NCBI GenBank assembly: GCA_017562135.1
Contig: QEYB01000625.1
Location: 310,001-374,000 of the forward strand
Source of the DNA: Dipylidium caninum
Taxonomy: Eukaryota > Platyhelminthes > Cestoda > Cyclophyllidea > Dipylidiidae
Direction: 5' to 3'
DNA: 64,000 nt
Positions 1-12,100 of the stretch are shown in pieces. The position numbers and the translations under genes were made by a program. The first letter of the stretch is position 1. Each line of letters begins with the position of its first letter. The notes under the pieces were generated by a model. It was not told where the DNA came from, did no database searches, and was given only the letters and a program-made list of their open reading frames with translations.

Positions 1-3000
1 AGCAGTGTAAGAAAAGAGTTCGGCGATGTTGAAGGAGAAGGAAGTCGGACTGCATGATGGTAATGCCGGAGCACAGGCTGCTTAGACAACTAGTCAAAAA
101 GTTGCAGAACTAGGCTGGGAAATTCTCTCGCATTTACCATGTTCCCCGGACTCAACACCCTCCGACCCTAACTCGTTTTTGATTTCACAGAATTTTTTTA
201 AGAAGAAAATAATTTAAAAATAGGGAAGATTTCACACAAGCACTGGTTCAATTTTGCGCCTCAAAAGATGCAACATTTTCCAAAAATTGGATATACTAAA
301 CACCCTCACGCTGGCAATAATCCACTAACAATAATAGAACTTATATCCCATTATTTGTTAACGCTTATTGACGGCAAGATAAAACTGAATTTTGTTTTTT
401 TTCTTACTAACACGAACAGGACTTTCCGGTAGACGATGGAAGTAGGCTTCAGTAATATTTCATAAACTTGTTGTAGTAGGACTGGAGGTCTGAGAGACTA
501 AAGAGGGACCAGGGGAAGACCAAATCTGAGGCGGCGACCATGCCATCTCCTTCCATATCGTGCCGTTGTCCGCGTTCTAACTACCCAAGGAAGGCGGCCA
601 GCTCTGGAAGGGAGGATTCGGCTTCTTCCCCCACATAAAGGAGAATTTACAGGTAAAAGCTGGACTAAAGTTAGTCAAAGTTACACCGTTTAGAAGTCAG
701 GTTTCGTTTAGTTGGGCAAGGCATGGGCTAGTGAAGCTCTGTCCTTTTAATTAGGGTTTACAAAGAACGTGCGAGAGGCCAGGCTGACGGCGGGACGAGG
801 GGAGAGTGGTTGGGTTGGCATTTTTGAGTGGTGAGAGCTCTTGTAAAATTTTAATGGACAGCGGCAGAGTTCACGGTTCCCTCATGCGCAACAAAAATGA
901 AACACACCTCATGGTGAGTGATAAAGTAGTATGTAGCCAAGGGTAAAAAAAGCGTCTTCCTATTCTAACAGCGCAAATATTTTGTAATCACTTGAGTTGA
1001 TCAAGTTGGGTAAGGTGTTTTTTTCTTTGGTGGTTGCCCTCATCCTCTTCCTCCTCCGCCGTCGCCCCTCCTTCGCCCCCACCCCCCGCCCAAATAACCA
1101 GACGTGGTTGAGACGCAAGCGAATGATCTGGCCATAAGGGACAGACAGACCGCAGCCATCTGTTCAGACAGACTCGAGAGGCAACAGGACAGCATCATCT
1201 CATCTGTCGCGATTGCATGGAAGTAAACAATGCCTTTGACGTCCTTTTATTAATTTAACTGAGCAACTTGTGTTGATGGATGTTTATGGCCAAGGTGAAT
1301 TACGGCCAATGGAGTCGCTTTTACCGTCGTATTTTGTGTCTTTCCTGTTGGCCACGAGGACAGCGATGAGAGTGGGTGGCGGAAAGACGTGAGATGGGAA
1401 GGGGAGAGGCGAGGCGAGGGGTGGTGGAAATCTAACTTTATCATTTTAGAAGTCTACACATGCCGCGATCTGATGGTGGCCAATGGCTCCGGCCTGAAGG
1501 CGCCGGAGAAATTCGTCTCCTCTCCCGAGGACCAGAATAGAAGAGTGGGGGAGGAGGGGTTTGGCGCAGGCACAATTTGCTCTACTCACCGTTTTAACAA
1601 GCTACTCTCACCTAAACTTCCCCTTTATGACTTTCGCTGTTGACTGTACACTCGGTTAACCAGACATCACATTAATCTGTCCGGACGTTGCATCCAACGC
1701 CCCGAGTCTTTAATGAAGTTTAATTAGTCTTGATAAACTACTTTTTTGGAGGAAACGCCTTTTCTAAAGGCGAGGATTTAAGCAGAGCCTTTCTTCACTG
1801 GAAGGTGTGAATGAGCTATTGAGAAAATGTGGTCTGCCATTAGATTAATTAAGTAAATTCCTTGAGTGGAAAAAAACTATTCCTAACTTCTATTGTAACA
1901 CGCCTGAGGGGAGCAATGTGATTAACGCTCCATCTTCCAATCTGGCTGAAAGATTTAATGAATTTTATCCTTGCCGCCGCCGACGCCGTTCCACCTCGCT
2001 TCCAGTCCGGCCCATCCCGTTGGGCCCCTTTTCCCCGTTCTCGCGGTTCCACCATTTCCTTCGAGACGCCTGAGAGTTTGTTGTGCTTATTTGAGTCGTG
2101 GCACAGAGATTTGGCCTGCATAGAGCCGCGGTTTGAAAGCCCACAGACACATACATGCACACACACACACACACACACACGTACACAAAGTTGAGACAGC
2201 AGCAGAGAGACTCGAGACCTGGCGGATCGTAAACCCGCCGTAATTAAACAGACACTTAAAATAAAACTCGTTTTGTTACATTTTGTCGCCCTATACAATT
2301 CCCCGCCATTGCCAGAAGCCAGTCTGTGCCTTAACATTCCTCTCAGAGCCTTGGAAAGGTTGGTAGCCGGAGTGGATGAAGGAGTGAAACACCAGCGCTA
2401 CGTTCCCGTCACACCAAAAAGTGCTTTAAACTTTTGTGTCACTAATTACTTTTTCTTGTCAGTTTTGATGACTTTCGTATTATCTACTTAAGATCAGAAT
2501 ACCTCACCTAAGGGGTGACTCAAAGTCCGGGTTTAGCAATCATTCTCTTATCCTCACTTCTTGTGATTGACAGCTGCCATTGTTTGATGTAAATTCACCA
2601 ACCTCCCACTTAAAGCGAGTTTTCCATGCTGTCAAAGCAAATTTGAGTCCCAGAGACCCTGATGAAGAAGGACTATGATCTTTTGGCTTGGATAAGACCT
2701 GGATGCAGAAAAGTCCTCCAACTCCGTTAAATTGTTCTTACTATCGACAAGTGGGAGTTAGGTGATGTGTTCCCGCAGAATTTGTTCGACACGGTATACA
2801 GAATGAAGAAAGTATCAGGGTAGACTAGACGCGGAAGCGTGGAAAAGGGAGAGATTTTACGCTTGAGTTAGTCTATCTCGCCTTATCTTCTTACTGGTCT
2901 GACACCCTGTGTCTGTGGCAGAGAGAAGCAGGAAAGTCGGTGGCTTGTATGCACCCTCTAACAATTTAATGATTTATTCTGTCTCTACTTCCGAAACCCT

Positions 3001-5342
3001 AAATCAGGATCTAAAGGAAACTTATACAAGGAGTATATCTTTATTCCCAATCCAGGGTGTAATAACCTCCCCTGATTTCTGCGGTTGATTGTCCTCCTTC
3101 GCCACTTCCTGCACCCTCACTGTCCCAGGCACAAAGCCTGCGGGTTGAAGTGACTTGAGGTGAGCGCAAGTCACACCGGCGAGAGCCACCCACACGGGTG
3201 ACAATTGTCTGACACCGCAAGCGGTCGAGGGCAGATGCCGTATCATGGTAAACCCTCCCCGTGCAATTCAGGTTTCATCGGTGCAGTCAGATTAGGGTGA
3301 GAACAAACTTCTCAATTCGAGAGATAAAAGATTGCATAAAGTACTCATTTTATTAATAATTTTTTCACCAAGTTAACATTTATAATCTTTGCGATAAAAT
3401 AGTTGAGCAAATAGCTTACCAAATTGCTCTTAAAACACGTGTAAAATAATCATTCCATAACAAATTGCTGAAGTGCACAAGGTACCTGGAACACTTTTAT
3501 ACAAACTATTATTAACTCCATCCACTTTTTAATGGTATGTTATTTTGAAGCAATGCAGAATAATTGGCGGGACGAGGGGAACGCGGGTTTTCAAATGACA
3601 GAAGGTTGTAATTTGGGAAAGACGCCGAATTTAGCCTAATGAGACACCCCCTTCCTCCTCTTTCCAAAATATCCCTAAATGGTAGATGATAATAAAAGTT
3701 CCGAAATAGCAGCATTGCATGATGTAACCACTCCTAAATTTCCTATTAATAGTCTATGGTTTAATGCTTTCCCGTTAAAGAGGCGAATTCGCCGGTACAG
3801 CTCCTTTCAGGTTTTGTGTGACGGATGACAGAAATGCCTTATTCTCATTGTCAAATAGCCTCATGGCAATTCCATTACCCCTGCTGCTATCCGAAAGCAT
3901 TCCATTTATCCTCTTTTGTTGTCCAGCACGATGCCACAACTTCCTACCGATGCCAAAAACGTGCCTGTTAAGGAAAGTTGCATGGGAAGCGTTTGTTAAT
4001 ACAATATCAGACTCCGGAGTTGATTAACCTGTAGTTTTATTTGACGCTTGTGATGTTTAGACATTAGTAGGAGGACAACACCAAAACAAAAAGGCGGGGA
4101 AAAAAGGATAACAACGCACTACTACGGCGAGGAGTGAGCGTTAGAGGCAGTAATCTATCTTCTCGGGCACCTCATCACGCCGTGTCCGCCACTTCGCCGT
4201 GTTCGAATAGGAGGGCCCCGTTGCGTCCCCTCTGGGGCAACGGTGGTGGCGACGGTGTTGACGCCATTGCCCTTCTACCCTCTCGATCGTCATCTCTCTC
4301 CTTCTCCACTTCCATTCTATTCCTCTGAAAGTCCCGATCTTCAGTCTTGTCGCCCGATGACGACTGGTACAACATCAAGGGAATGTCCAAACTACGTTCA
4401 CTCTTTCCTATCGCCTGACGAAGCATTTCGCAGAAGACCACGGAAAACCTCCGCTACAATAAAAAGAAATAAAATGGAAGAATGTGTAAGTTGGGGCTTG
4501 GAGTAGATCAAATCTTCATATTGGCACTGTGTGAGGGTTTACACCTTCATATCTGCCACGGTACAAAGTCGCCCGAAAGCGAGTCCCCACCAACTAATCC
4601 CGCCAAAAGTACTCTTTCCCTAATGGAGATAAGGGGGAAGTTCGGCGGATGGGTGGATTGGGGTGCGGTGATGTCAAGCGATTTGGAGATACAATTCATT
4701 CCGAATCTCAGGTAAACGGAAGATTAGGTCAGCGACTGTTTAATCCGTTGCAGAATGTTGTGGCCCCCAGAGACCCTACTCTTCCTCTACGCTATGCTAC
4801 GCGCCCGCCCTCCTTTGCCGTTGTCTCAGACACTCCTTCTGGAGGGCGGAAATGGCGACGGGGATGCATAAAGGCGATTTAGTTGGCAAATAGACCATTT
4901 GGACTTGATTAAATATAGGTTAGTAGTTAAATTCCTTTCCTCATTCAGTCGGGCCTCGATACCGAGGGTCCCAGTCCAGCGAGGTTTAGGGGAAACGCCT
5001 TCCTGCTTGACCACAACAGAGTGAAACGAAGGCAATACATTTTTGGGGTATAAATAACCACAAGTAATTATGGTGGAGGGCAAATATGGTACTTTCAACT
5101 CTCTCCTTCCCTAATAAACAGGAACATTTTTGATGCTAGTGCGTGGAAGTGGAAGAAGAAGCACAATGGTGTAGTGGCACAAATCGAGGGTTGACCCAAA
5201 AGTCGAGGTGGAGGCGGGAGCAAATCGTAGGTCCACGACCTGCCGGACCAGCTTCAAAAAACCCAAAATATGGTGGAGGAAGTTAAATCAACTGCTATTA
5301 CTCATAGTTTGACTTGGTTACCCGTTGATAAAGAGTGCTTTA
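1..5342. other. No supported gene, about 5.3 kb
   Basis: I found no ORF here with a recognisable domain or convincing splice-linked coding. The open frames are short and overlap on both strands. A (CA)n run lies at about 2158-2180. The stretch is otherwise mixed-composition sequence and probably intergenic. Confidence 0.5.
2158..2180. repeat. (CA)n microsatellite
   Basis: An uninterrupted CA dinucleotide run of about 11 units. Short open frames that cross it on both strands encode only low-complexity sequence and are not credible genes. Confidence 0.9.
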
Positions 5343-6499
5343 TAAGGTTGGAAACTGTGGAACGGGCGTGAGATATAAATAAGAACGAAATTGCAATGTT
5401 TCACATCAGCATCCACGACTTTTTGCGTCAACGACTTGGCAAGTTATATATGCCCTTTCGGGAAAATATCATTACTTATAAACTCAAAAAACCATTCAAA
5501 GTCCTTTGAAGTATCCTTTTGATTATTGCACTTTTCTTTTCTTCAGAAAAACTTTTTAATTACGAAGATGATAATAGTCAGTGCGAGAAATATCGGGTGA
5601 ATATGAAAAATGTGGTAAAATTTAATATTATCGTAGTTGTTATACAATTTTTCAACAGGAAATGGAGCTTTAGCCGATCTTCGTTCAGCGTTATCATGAA
5701 ATAACATTGCACCGTGCCGATTGAGCAGTGGTGGTTGTTTTTTCCCCCAAAATTTCTTCTCATGCATGACATCAACTTCCTGACAATGGAACTCGACAAT
5801 CTTTATGGTTTCGCTTGGTTGTAGGAAGGCAAGAATAATGAATGATCATCCCGTGGACTTTCCACCATATGCTAACCATAACTTTTTTTCCTCGCTTGAT
5901 CCTTTTCGATTACCATACGAAATCTAGTTTTCATCACAAACGATGATTTGATTTTAGAATAACGGCAATCGCATATTGTGAAAAAAGCAACGACGGAGTG
6001 CACCTGATCTTATGTTCGCTCGAGCATCTGCAGTTGCGTCGTCAGTCCACTTTTTTCTTTACTCTTCCTTTTTGTAAGCAGTTTTTTTTTACACAGCCGT
6101 AGCTGCACGTCGAATTCCTCGCTTAGACTCAAGTTCACCAATTCCTCCTCGTCATCAACACGGGACGATGGTCTTCCACGGGGCGCCTTGACGATACTCA
6201 ACGTGGCAGAAAGAAATTTTTTGAAACTACCATCGAGCGCTTTTTTTTACTAGTAAACTCATCTCCCAATGCCTCAGTAGGGCATCACGAAGCCTCTTGA
6301 GCATCGCTAGGAATCAATTTGAACTCGTACAAGAAAAGCGAATGTAAATCGCGTTTTGTTTCATTCGCGTTTCGACGATAAATAAAATACAAAGTAGGAC
6401 ACAAACACAAAGAACTATTGGAGCAAGAGTAAGATAAATATCCTTAACTTTTATAAATAAAAAGGAATAAAAACGCCCTTTTCATAGTTTCCACTATTG
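5343..6499 (-). mobile_element. Decayed mariner-family transposon, copy A
   Basis: The left end reads TAAGGTTGGAAACTGTGGAA next to a TA. The right end, read on the minus strand, carries GGAAACTATGAAAAGGGCG, so the ends are degenerate terminal inverted repeats. Minus-strand reading gives transposase fragments in the expected order. A GRPSSRVDDEE-like stretch near 6130-6180 resembles the mariner DNA-binding region. Near 5690-5740, RHGAM followed by FHDNA resembles the second catalytic-Asp region of the DD34D core. The third region (family ...LAPSDY...) has decayed to LALTII, so the catalytic Asp appears lost. Frameshifts and stops break the frame, and no active transposase is possible. Copy B at 28.5 kb is homologous along its length. 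Confidence 0.75.
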
Positions 6500-8952
6500 C
6501 ACATTTTAGAGTAAGATGCGGGCTTATTGTTTATCTACATCGCTAAAAACTAACGAATTCGGGAGATGATAATGACGGAAGCTTAGTGATTCGGGGAGCT
6601 CGGAGTCGACGATTTCCGACCGGTCTGGATACAACATACTGGAACAACCCACTAGACAGCTGAAAAATTGCCTGAATGCTCAGTGATGTCCGCAATTCTA
6701 ATTGCTCAGAGATGGGGATACGATAAAAAATGTCATCAGCAAAACATAAAGTGGGAAACACATATTCTTCACAGATACACACTAAATCCAGTGAAGAGCT
6801 TGAGATCAGAGAGATCCGCTCTTCACTCCGGGAGGTGCGAGTTACAAATGGGCCGGAGGAGGGCCATGGGTCCCGGTTTGAGTTGATTTCTCTTGATTTT
6901 ATCCAGGCCGACCGTCATTACCACGGTTGTCTCCTCAATCTTCACAAGGCTTTCCCTTCCTTTCACTGATTACAACCGATTTACCAAACCAAAAGTAGCC
7001 AAAAGTGTTAAAAATCCGAGATCCAAGACCTCCCCCCACCAGACAGGGCCATTAATCAAGTGAGGAATTATTAATGCGGACAGCAAGTTAAGCCGTCTGT
7101 GTGTCCACCTGACAGTCGCCAACGGGACTACTACCCGCCCCCCCCCGAACCAACTCAACCGCTTTCAGGTTGCGGTTGCAGTGCTAGTCAAATACACTGC
7201 TTCTGCGAGTACGCACTTGCGTCAATGCCAACCACAGTCCCGGACACTCACACTCGCCGCTTTAAACGGACGACGTATTTCGCGTAGGACCAAGTGAGCC
7301 TCGGGCCGACGGAGGCCTGCGACTCCGCGAGTACGTCGGTGTCAAGAGAACGATTCCTCTCATATTCCAGATATTGCACTTTGACTCGAATGCGACTCCC
7401 TTTACGAACAAGCACGTCTTTGTCCAGAATAACTGTCACCTTGATCTAGAGGCTAAAGATCTGGCTGGAAGATGGCAGACAGAAGGGCAGGCAAGAGGAA
7501 TTTGTGACAGTAAGCAGGTCACGTTGTGCTCCTTGCCAGGAGTTCCTTCTCTCGATATTCACTGCTGCCCTACTGATCCCATCGCGTGTCTCTCAGATCA
7601 ACCGAGCTCTCAGAAAGAGAGAAATACCCGAAACGGCAATTGCAATTGACACCTGGCACAAGAAGCACTTTCTACTAATTGAAGACAACTAAAATGTCGA
7701 CTCAAGAAAAGGTGATTTTTTGGAACCACTCCAAAAGGGTCGATTGGCACTTGTGTGTCTACGGACACAAAGGAACAGGCCACATTGCAACGCCTTCTCT
7801 TTCAAACTTCCGTCAAATCTTTGTCCATGTTAAACTTTTGCCACTGATGCGTGACACCAAGTTTAAAGAATAACGAACGGGAATGAACTCAACTTGAATT
7901 CTTGTACTTTGCTTTGTGGCGCCAAATTCGCCATACTGTGGCGTCGAAGGAGTTTGGTACAGTCCACATGCTAGACGAGTGATGCGGAGGGGGGGAGAGC
8001 CTTTTCCACCCAGTGAATATTTTATTATGAAAATGCGAGGAGTAGCGCATTCTTATCGCTATTTCATACCCCCTAGCAAGTTCTCTCATCTCGTATAATT
8101 TATTAATTACCTAGTGTGATTTTTCAAAAAAGAGAGGCTTCTTTTCACATCCGCTGTGTGTCACTACGATCCCCGAATACGTGAATGTTGTGACATCCCT
8201 CCGCCCCTTTTGGCTAATATCGCCTAGACGACCTGACTAGGGAAGACATGGGAAGACTGAACAAAGCAATGATGAGCTTTTGCATCGTGGAAGGGTTTCC
8301 TTCGCGACGAAGAATGCGAAATGTGGAGAAGCCGAACGATCCACAAAAGTGCTTCACAAAACCGCAGACCAGAGGATCAACTAATGACGTCCTGGCGTCT
8401 CGTCAGTTTGTCGAGACTCCTTTGTTAGGCAGCGTGAACGGCGCTGTGAGGATGATTAAAGGTGGGTTAAAGCCGCGCCAACCTTACGATCATGTATATA
8501 TAAAGAGGATTAGTCGAACGACTGACAGCCTTGACAGCTCCTTCTGCTGGACCGAAGGTAGCGCCTTTTCAGTCCCTTTCGTATACAACTCATAAACTAA
8601 GCGAATGAAGTATCGTATTTGAGGATCGCTTCGAAAGGTGTTAGCTTATTCTAAACCGCTGACACATGTGACGCGACCACATTCTTCGGAGGTTTCAGCT
8701 TGTCGTCCTTCCGACGCTTTTACTCGATTTATCGGCACCTCCAGGGGAAAAGACGTGAAATACTTCAACCCAAAAGGATCCATTATGAGGCTGAGTCTAC
8801 CACTACGTGCGTAAGAGTGCTCAGAATAAATTCCTTAAGAGGTTGCATGTGGCGTCACACATATGTGACGTGTGGATTTCACCTTTCGTAGAAGGGAATT
8901 TGGATGGGGAGGACATGTCCCCGATACGGAGGATTCGTCTCGTCTTCCTGGC
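6500..8952. other. No supported gene; receptor 3' UTR and intergenic sequence
   Basis: The segment lies between mariner copy A and the last receptor coding exon. The receptor is on the minus strand, so its 3' UTR runs from 8952 downwards. The first plausible minus-strand AATAAA that I noticed is at 8021-8026. A 115-residue plus-strand ORF at 8248-8595 has no recognisable motif, and I do not call it a gene. Confidence 0.4.
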
Positions 8953-9144
8953 TCAAAATACATGTAACGGAAAGGCGTCGACATTTACAGGCGTGGGTGA
9001 ACCGACCTTGGTTCGTTTGGCGTCGATGGCACAGCGGTAGATGAATTCGAGGATGGCGAGGGCAACTCCAATTACCAGGGCTCCGGCAAGAAGGTAAAAG
9101 AGGCCGTAGACGCTATCCAAACCCAGTGAACTGGTGGACGAATC
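8953..9144 (-). CDS. AMPA receptor last coding exon, M4 and tail
   Basis: 192 nt including the TGA stop at 8953-8955. Reads [20 protein letters not shown] then [20 protein letters not shown], the M4 helix. A short tail ...[21 protein letters not shown] follows, much shorter than most vertebrate AMPA tails. The acceptor GTAGAAG is not pyrimidine-rich but keeps phase 0. Alternative splicing after KRTK (AAG before GTCGGT) could give a different tail. Confidence 0.88.
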   Translation of the reverse strand, partial: DSSTSSLGLDSVYGLFYLLAGALVIGVALAILEFIYRCAIDAKRTKVGSPTPVNVDAFPLHVF

Positions 9145-12100
9145 CTTCTACAGCATCAAATGACAGAGACATTCTGAGAAGGTGATGAATTACAGGGTGA
9201 CTGAGAAATGTCCTACGCTTCATGGTTAGGCGAAAGGTTGTCGCCTAGCTGATTCGCAAAATTAAGTCAATCTTGTGGAGATGACGCCTTCCTAAATGCG
9301 AGAGGGTGGATTATTCTTTCTCATCTCCGACGTGGATGTCAACACGCCCTCGGTTCAGGCAATAAACGTCTGTACCTGTGAACACTCGGGCTGTAGTCAC
9401 TTCGACCACTCCGGCGGCGTAGAAACCGCGAGGCAAGGCGATTGGAGGGCAGACAAATGACTTTATCTGAGGTAATTATGGACACACATCGACCTTAAGG
9501 GTCGCCATCCATGGGCGCCACAGTCGCTGATGAATGTCTATTTATGCACTGGGATGGAGTGATCTTAGAAGTCCCAGTTCCAAGCCTTTGTCCACCACCT
9601 ACGTCGAATGTTTAACTTCAGCATCGAAATATGGCGGCAAATGAGTTTCAAGTAGACCATAGAGTTAGCTGGCACGTCAATTACATCTCGGAGGTCAGAG
9701 AGGAAGTGAGAGAGTCTTGGAGGACGCCAAGACAGGACTCAGCGGGGAGTCCATCACCCACTTCCAGGCTGCTCTGTCATCCGCATTCTACTGCTGACAC
9801 TCGAAACTGTTGCCTCGACTCGAGGCACGGAGATTAGACTTCATCTCACTCACGTCAGTCGACTTGGACATTTTCCCACACTCGCCTCTTTCCTCCCACC
9901 ATAGGCGGTAGAGTTGGGCAATGCGATCCATTTCCTTCAGCTCCAGAACTGCCAAATTTAACCTGTCACGAAGATCCGAGCCTGGCGGTGTGGCCACACC
10001 ATAACCCTTTCCGCTGTCTAAATTTGGCCCAACCTGAAAAATAAGACGAAAATTGCTTTGACGTAGCATAGGTGTTTGTTCTATTGGACAGTACACTTAT
10101 GGTTGCCTTTGCACATAAAACGTGAATATGTTTAACGACGTTTAAAAAAAAGAATCGGTTTTAGTGGCGCGAAGTTTGTTTTACGAAGTGTCAACCGTTT
10201 GGCAGCGTTTCAAAATTGTGTCAAAATAGGCTGGTTTGGTCCGTTTTAAGAAATTATAAGCGAATTGGTAGAGACGAGGTGTGTTCGGGAGCAGCGGATG
10301 CGACGGACGACGTGAGACCTGTCCAGCATCCCATTTCACGTCGAGGAGATGGGAGACGATCGTGTGGGAGGTGGTTGACATTTGGGACGGTGAAATTCTT
10401 ATTAACTGGAATAATACACCGCAAATAACTTTAAGCACTTTGCTTTGAGGGGAGAATTTGCCTCTCCTAGGCAAAGCGCAGCACTCTCCATTCGGGCCGA
10501 TTTGTTTCTTCACCTCGTCTTCCTAACACATAATCTGACGAATAAGAGGCGGTCTTTTCGGTGGTGTTGTGAACAAGCGGAAGTACCCGTCGTGCTCCAC
10601 TAACCTGACACCAAACCGAGCTACTGATCGTACGACACACCGAAGAGAGCGGGAGTAGCAAGAAAGGCCGTGGTTAAGCAACGGAAGCGGCCCTCTGACG
10701 GTGAAATGCTCCATGCATGTAACAACGGTGGTTACAAGACGTAGACTTTCCTCTCTCGCGCAAGAAGGGTGGTAGAATAGGGGCATTCATGAGTAAACAA
10801 GGAATACTTAGACTGGCGGACATCGAGGCCACGAGAGGACACTCAAATGGCGTCGAAAAGCAGGGTTCTTGCCGTACAGACGGGCAGCCCCAGTAAAGCC
10901 TTAAATTTTGCCACTTGGGGCATTTCCTTCGCAATTAATCACATTCGGAACTAGGCTTGAGAGCAACAAAGGGTGGTGAGAGACAGTCAACCTCTAACGG
11001 CTCTGAGGAGTCGGACACTACAAATTTTGGAACACACACAAGGATGCTAGTGGCGATTTCCACGCCATCGACTAGCGATGCTGGCAGCAAACCACACGGG
11101 AACCCGATTCTTCGCCTATATCGCATCCATTTAGTCACTGGGGACACACTGCGTCTGTTCCTCCTTTACCGCCCCCCCCTCAAACCTGCGCCCTGTGGTC
11201 TCCGGTCCGCGATAGGATACTGGCTTTTACCATGCAATGTCCCCGGTGTCAGCAACGTCTTATAAGCGCAAAGGGACAGAATTGTCTCTACCCGGTTTCC
11301 TTCGCCCTGGTACACAGACGACTTTCAAAGCGGTATGACACAGAACGACATGAGATTGAGCGATTAAAGATGAGAAAGTGTTCGGAAATAACAACCGCTT
11401 TGACTCCTTGCTCAATGCGTGGAAAGTAGCCTGGCTCAAATTTATCATGGTTGGCCAATCAAATCTCGCGGACAAGGCGCGGAAAATAAAAAAACTTGGT
11501 CTCATAACTCAACAAATGTTTTGTTTCCTTTTTTTGTCAACCTCTTCTGCCTCCTCCAGCTTCGTAGATTTGGCCGTTAACATACCCAGTGACTTGACCA
11601 CACCGTCTGACAAGCTCACTTGTCATCTCGACTGGACTTAGCTGACAGCAAATCCTGGGCAGCCGGCCTACGTATCAACGGGAGAAGGATGGAGTTACCG
11701 ACTACTGCTGAGACGTTGATGACAAGACGTTGGACCTGACTTCTGTGTGGCCATGTAATCTCAAATGCCTATTATACCGTCATTTTGGCGGATTAGTTGC
11801 TTAAAGGCTACTATTCCAACCGTAGAGGAGGAGATTATAAACCGCTGAGGCGGTGTGAGGAGGCACATCATACACTTGAAACTCGCTAACCTATTTCAAA
11901 TGAACCTCCGAAGTGGAAAAGGATCTAGACGACCAGGCAGGCGGTTCCAAATCACCTCCTCAAACGGGGTGGGGTCGAATATGCCACTAAGTCTAATTTA
12001 GCTTCTCCTTTCTGGTATTAGCATTGTCCCAATGGACTTCAACTTTGTGATAGGAGGATACGACTACAGCAGGATGATGCAGCAAGATTCAAGCTCCAGA

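Noticed and set aside
5160..5225. Box A-like TGGTGTAGTGG suggesting a tRNA or tRNA-derived SINE
   Set aside because: No box B (GGTTCGANNCC) at the right distance and no acceptor stem.
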